Part shown: positions 61,292 to 64,000 of the stretch, in pieces
Layout of the letters: each line of letters starts with the position of its first letter
Numbering within the stretch: the stretch's first letter is position 1
Origin: Robiginitalea marina
GTDB lineage: Bacteria; Bacteroidota; Bacteroidia; Flavobacteriales; Flavobacteriaceae
DNA: 64,000 bases
NCBI RefSeq assembly: GCF_024006985.1
Contig: NZ_JAMXIB010000013.1
Coordinates: forward strand, 26,297-90,296
Direction: 5' to 3'
Notes under the pieces: generated by a model
Seen by the model: only the letters and a program-made list of their open reading frames with translations
Databases searched by the model: none
Told to the model about the DNA's origin: nothing
Translations under genes and position numbers: made by a program

Positions 61292-62536
61292 ATGAAACCA
61301 TCCACCCTTTTTCTGCTGCTTTTCGCCATGCTGTCCGTAGTTTCCTGTGAACAGGACGATGATCCCCAATTACAGGAATTCCTGGTGGCCCGCCCCCTGA
61401 CGATGACCCTGGAAGCCTTTGCCCGAAGCGTGGAGGTGGCAGCCCCGCAGCCCCTGCAGGAATCGGGCAAGATTTATGCCTATGCCGACTTCATTTTCGT
61501 AAACGAGCCCTACAAGGGCATCCACGTGATCGACAACCGCGACCCGGCATCCCCCGAAAAGATCCGTTTTATTGCCATCCCCGGCAATGTGGACCTTTCG
61601 GTAAAGGACAATTACCTGTTTGCCGACAGCCTGCAAGACCTGGTGGTGCTCGATATTTCAGATATGGACAACATCCGTCCGGTTACGCGGCTGGAAGGGG
61701 TGCTGCAAGACAACATCCCATGGCCCTTTGAGGCCGACATTGTGGAATATGGTTCCTGGGACCCCCAAACCGAAGTCCTGGTCGGCTGGGAGCTGACCAC
61801 CGAACGCCTGCCGGCAGAAGAAGTCCAGAACCGCTTGTGGCGAAACGATGCGCTGATGGCCGAGGCCGCTGCCGATTCGGGCACCGGGCAGGGGGGCTCC
61901 ATGGCGCGGTTCAAGATTGTGGGCGATTACCTCTATGCCGTGGACAGCCACAACATCAATGTCTTCGATATCGCCAACCTGGAAGCGCCCAATGCCCTTG
62001 ACGATGTTTTCGCGGGGTTCGACATTGAAACCATTTTCCACCGGGGCGACCACCTGTTCCTGGGCAGCATGCGGGGCATGTATATTTTTGACATCACCTC
62101 GCCCGGGGCCCCATCTTTCGTGTCGGAATTCCAGCACGGTACGGCCTGCGACCCCGTGGTTGTGGACGGCGATTACGCCTTCGTGACCCTTCGCGGGGGC
62201 AATGAATGCGGGGCCATGGAAAGCGGGCTCTTTATTGTGGATATCAGCGACATCACCAACCCCGAACTGGCGATCAGCTACCCCATGGACAGCCCGTATG
62301 GCCTGGGGGTACAGGCGAACCAGCTGTTTGTTTGCGATGGGGCCTCGGGCCTGAAGGTCTACGACAAATCGGATGTGTTTAACCTGGTGCCCCTGGCGCA
62401 TTTCAAAGATGTGGTGCCCTACGACGTGATCCCGCTTTCAACCCACCTGCTGATGGTAGGCGATGGCGCCCTGATGCAGTATCGCTATAACGAGGCGGGC
62501 CTTGAATTGCTCAGTTCCCTTTTGCTTAAAGGGTGA
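61292..62536 (+). CDS. LVIVD-repeat propeller lipoprotein
   Basis: 414 residues from MKPSTLFLLLFAMLSVVSC (lipidation Cys19). Repeats of the LVIVD type follow, for example KGIHVIDNRDPASPEKIRF, DLVVLDISDMDNIRPV and GLFIVDISDITNPELAISY, predicted to form a beta-propeller on the cell surface or in the periplasm. The function is unknown; such lipoproteins are common in Bacteroidota. Confidence 0.88.
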   Translation: MKPSTLFLLLFAMLSVVSCEQDDDPQLQEFLVARPLTMTLEAFARSVEVAAPQPLQESGKIYAYADFIFVNEPYKGIHVIDNRDPASPEKIRFIAIPGNVDLSVKDNYLFADSLQDLVVLDISDMDNIRPVTRLEGVLQDNIPWPFEADIVEYGSWDPQTEVLVGWELTTERLPAEEVQNRLWRNDALMAEAAADSGTGQGGSMARFKIVGDYLYAVDSHNINVFDIANLEAPNALDDVFAGFDIETIFHRGDHLFLGSMRGMYIFDITSPGAPSFVSEFQHGTACDPVVVDGDYAFVTLRGGNECGAMESGLFIVDISDITNPELAISYPMDSPYGLGVQANQLFVCDGASGLKVYDKSDVFNLVPLAHFKDVVPYDVIPLSTHLLMVGDGALMQYRYNEAGLELLSSLLLKG

Positions 62537-62600
62537 CCTGCCCCTTCGGAGGAGGGCCGCAGGTGCGACTGAGGAAGCTCACGCAGTCCTGATCTTCCCA
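62537..62600 (+). repeat. Possible decayed MITE-like repeat, copy O
   Basis: CCCTTCGGAGGAGGGCCGC and GCGACTGAGGAAGCTCACG resemble the left arm, but no terminal repeat or core is present. Confidence 0.35.
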
Positions 62601-62613
62601 AAGGGAACCGACG

Positions 62614-62643
62614 GAAAGAAAAAAACCCGGCAATGCCGGGTTT
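62614..62643 (-). terminator. Intrinsic terminator after the YegP-like gene
   Basis: On the minus strand the 9-bp stem AAACCCGGC / GCCGGGTTT with a 3-nt loop is followed by TTTTC. It lies 28 bp after the stop codon. Confidence 0.85.
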
Positions 62644-62670
62644 CCTATTTTTCAAGGATCGGACGTTGCC

Positions 62671-63000
62671 TTATTCCTCCATCTCCACGGAGGCGCCCGG
62701 GGCGTTGTTCTTCACGGAAGCAATTCCATTTTCCATGGCGTCTTCAGACGAATACATCTGGCTGTTGCCGATGATCTGAGCATTGGCTGCCTTTAAAACA
62801 AAATACGGGCGGCCGTCCTTGGCCGCCTTGCGCTCGAATTTGCTGTCGTCCGCTGAGTTGTTGCGCACGGACTCGATCCCGTTCTCACAAGCGGCCTTGG
62901 TGCTGTATCCCTGGCTGGTGAGGATGACCTGTCCGTTGCTTGCCTTCAGGTTGAAGTGAAATTGCCCTTTGTCGTTTTTGGTAATTACGAATTTTCCCAT
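62671..63000 (-). CDS. YegP-like protein, two DUF1508 repeats
   Basis: 109 residues, two tandem DUF1508 units of about 50 residues. Each runs from a FHFNLKASNGQVILTSQGY- or YFVLKAANAQIIGNSQMY-type strand pair to CENGIESVRNN or MENGIASVKNN. The fold is a small alpha-beta domain of unknown function; E. coli YegP is the best-known member. Confidence 0.9.
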   Translation of the reverse strand: MGKFVITKNDKGQFHFNLKASNGQVILTSQGYSTKAACENGIESVRNNSADDSKFERKAAKDGRPYFVLKAANAQIIGNSQMYSSEDAMENGIASVKNNAPGASVEMEE

Positions 63001-63099
63001 TGATTAACTTTTTAAATAACCCCATAATAATATTGAAAATCTGGCACTTTTTAGGTTATGAATGTGTAAAATGTCGAAAACCCTTTCCTGAGGGCCTGT

Positions 63100-63219
63100 T
63101 ATTTGGAAGGATCCCTCCCGATAGGGATCGTGACTATCTGGGGAAGCAACAACCGGAAAACCTTCCCTGAGCAGCGCTGCACGGTCCCCTCCCACGGAGG
63201 GGATTTAGGGGTGGGTAAC
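63100..63219 (+). repeat. MITE-like repeat, copy P (decayed arms, intact core)
   Basis: TTATTTGGAAGGATCCC and CCCGATAGGGATCG are decayed left-arm sequence, followed by an intact core (GGTCCCCTCCCACGGAGGGG, ATTTAGGGGTGGGT). The remaining gap, 63001-63099 and 63220-63418, is AT-rich with no gene that I can see. Confidence 0.65.
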
Positions 63220-63418
63220 CTGAGAAGCTTAGGCGTCGTTTTCCCTGAATACCCTAATAAGAAACCCCTTACAGAATAGATCTTCTCGCAATTTTGTCCT
63301 CAACATCCGGATTTCCCCTCACTTCGTCTTATTTTTCCTTCAACCTACCCAATAAACTGTAGCTTCGGAGGACATTGAAGCAATCCAACACCCATGGCTG
63401 AGTGTAAAAAGCCGTGTT

Positions 63419-63703
63419 ATGGAAATGACCAAGAAGCATTTTATCCTCATTCTGGCCCTGGTAATAACGGGCTTCCTTATCGGGATTTACCTTCAGGATG
63501 TACAGCACCGAAAAAGCACTGAGGCTGCCTGGAAGGCCAACCGGTTCAACCTGGAACGGTTTAATAAGATCAGGTCATACACCATTAAACTGCATCAAGG
63601 CAACTGGCGGGCTATGCGCGACAGCATCGGCCAGGAACTCGACAGTTTTATGATCCTACGGTTCCGCAAAGAGATGGATAGCCTGAATCGTTTGGGGGAA
63701 TAG
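63419..63703 (+). CDS. 94-residue single-span membrane protein, unknown function
   Basis: MEMTKKHFILILALVITGFL then IGIYLQ is a membrane anchor, followed by a charged helical region of about 70 residues (HRKSTEAAWKANRFNLERF). No family is recognised. It stands alone between repeat copies. The start ATG is the first in frame. Confidence 0.55.
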   Translation: MEMTKKHFILILALVITGFLIGIYLQDVQHRKSTEAAWKANRFNLERFNKIRSYTIKLHQGNWRAMRDSIGQELDSFMILRFRKEMDSLNRLGE

Positions 63704-63717
63704 CGGCACCTGCCCAC

Positions 63718-63806
63718 CATTACTGAGAAACCTCACCTAAGAAGCGCTGCACGGTCCCCTCCCACGGAGGGGATTTAGGGGTGGGTTCCCAAGGACCTGC
63801 ACATCA
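63718..63806 (+). repeat. MITE-like repeat, copy Q1 (core only)
   Basis: CTGAGAAACCTCACCTAAG, GGTCCCCTCCCACGGAGGGG, ATTTAGGGGTGGGTTCCC and CCTGCACATCA. It ends directly against complete copy Q2. Confidence 0.75.
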
Positions 63807-63810
63807 AAAA

Positions 63811-63962
63811 TGTCATTTCGAAGGAGGGAGTCCCGATCCCGATAGCTATCGGGATCGGGACGACCGACTGAGAAACCTCATCTAGCATGACCCGGACACC
63901 TTTCCTGAGTTTTCTCACCCCTGAAGTGAGCTTCGCTCTACTTCAGGGGGTTCGAAATGACA
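63811..63962 (+). repeat. MITE-like repeat, copy Q2 (152 bp, complete)
   Basis: Perfect ends TGTCATTTCGAA and TTCGAAATGACA. The left inverted segment is extended (CCCGATAGCTATCGGG flanked by further GATCCC / GGGATC). It also has CTGAGAAACCTC and the right hairpin, but no core. Confidence 0.88.
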
Positions 63963-64000
63963 TGTGGGCCAATTACAATTGCAACTGCCGACTGCCAACT

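Overview
The window looks like a chromosome segment of a GC-rich marine Flavobacteriaceae bacterium, with a Robiginitalea-like genus as my best guess (an inference, not a database result). Grounds: promoters carry the Bacteroidetes -7 box TAnnTTTG, start codons mostly lack Shine-Dalgarno sequences, lipoprotein signals are common, and typical Bacteroidota families occur (DUF6090, a tricorn-type S41 protease, an S9 prolyl oligopeptidase, the fabH-accB-accC cluster and the rpmF-DUF177-pdxA/ribE neighbourhood).

Layout. 1-16.8 kb is housekeeping: the alr 3' end, mscL, asd, a lipoprotein prolyl oligopeptidase, an orphan ABC ATPase, a GntP permease, an FAD oxidoreductase, accC-accB-fabH, rpmF-DUF177-pdxA, divergent ribE, a DUF5009 acyltransferase and a sodium:solute symporter. 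16.8-31 kb is a sulfur-oxidation island: a TauE-type carrier, two YeeE-type channel halves, a type II sulfide:quinone oxidoreductase, a molybdenum sulfite dehydrogenase with cytochrome c, a lipoprotein rhodanese, a fatty-acid-hydroxylase-family enzyme, a DUF3365 haem protein, two MBL-rhodanese (persulfide dioxygenase type) proteins, a SulP transporter, a Crp/Fnr regulator and a DUF983 protein. 31-43 kb holds a tricorn-like protease, a serine beta-lactamase-fold hydrolase, an APC permease, an exported methyltransferase-like protein, an SGNH/MBOAT pair and an MltF-like transglycosylase. 44-64 kb holds an AsmA-like protein, a GIY-YIG nuclease, a TPR histidine kinase / membrane propeller-winged-helix protein / response regulator cluster, a hybrid WecA-like gene, an S9 peptidase, a DEAD-box helicase, a TPR adenylate cyclase, DUF1080, LVIVD and YegP proteins.

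Main result. Six near-identical operators (TGTAAC-N4-GTYACW in transcription direction) lie in the sulfur island. Each is exactly 21 bp upstream of a TAnnTTTG-like -7 box, which puts the operator centre near -41, the classical class II Crp/Fnr activator position. They precede sqr, the sulfite dehydrogenase operon, both MBL-rhodanese genes, the regulator's own operon, and a short leader with a 14-codon ORF whose stop codon sits in the loop of an intrinsic terminator. This defines a compact, self-regulated sulfide/persulfide/sulfite oxidation regulon with a possible attenuator or small RNA.

Second result. From 35.8 kb onward nearly every intergenic gap carries a MITE-like palindromic repeat with 12-bp terminal inverted repeats TGTCATTTCGAA / TTCGAAATGACA. 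I saw none in the first 35.8 kb. Two 141-bp copies flank the GIY-YIG nuclease gene, one copy has its internal hairpin loop flipped, and two copies are joined to a 443-bp-period structured repeat.
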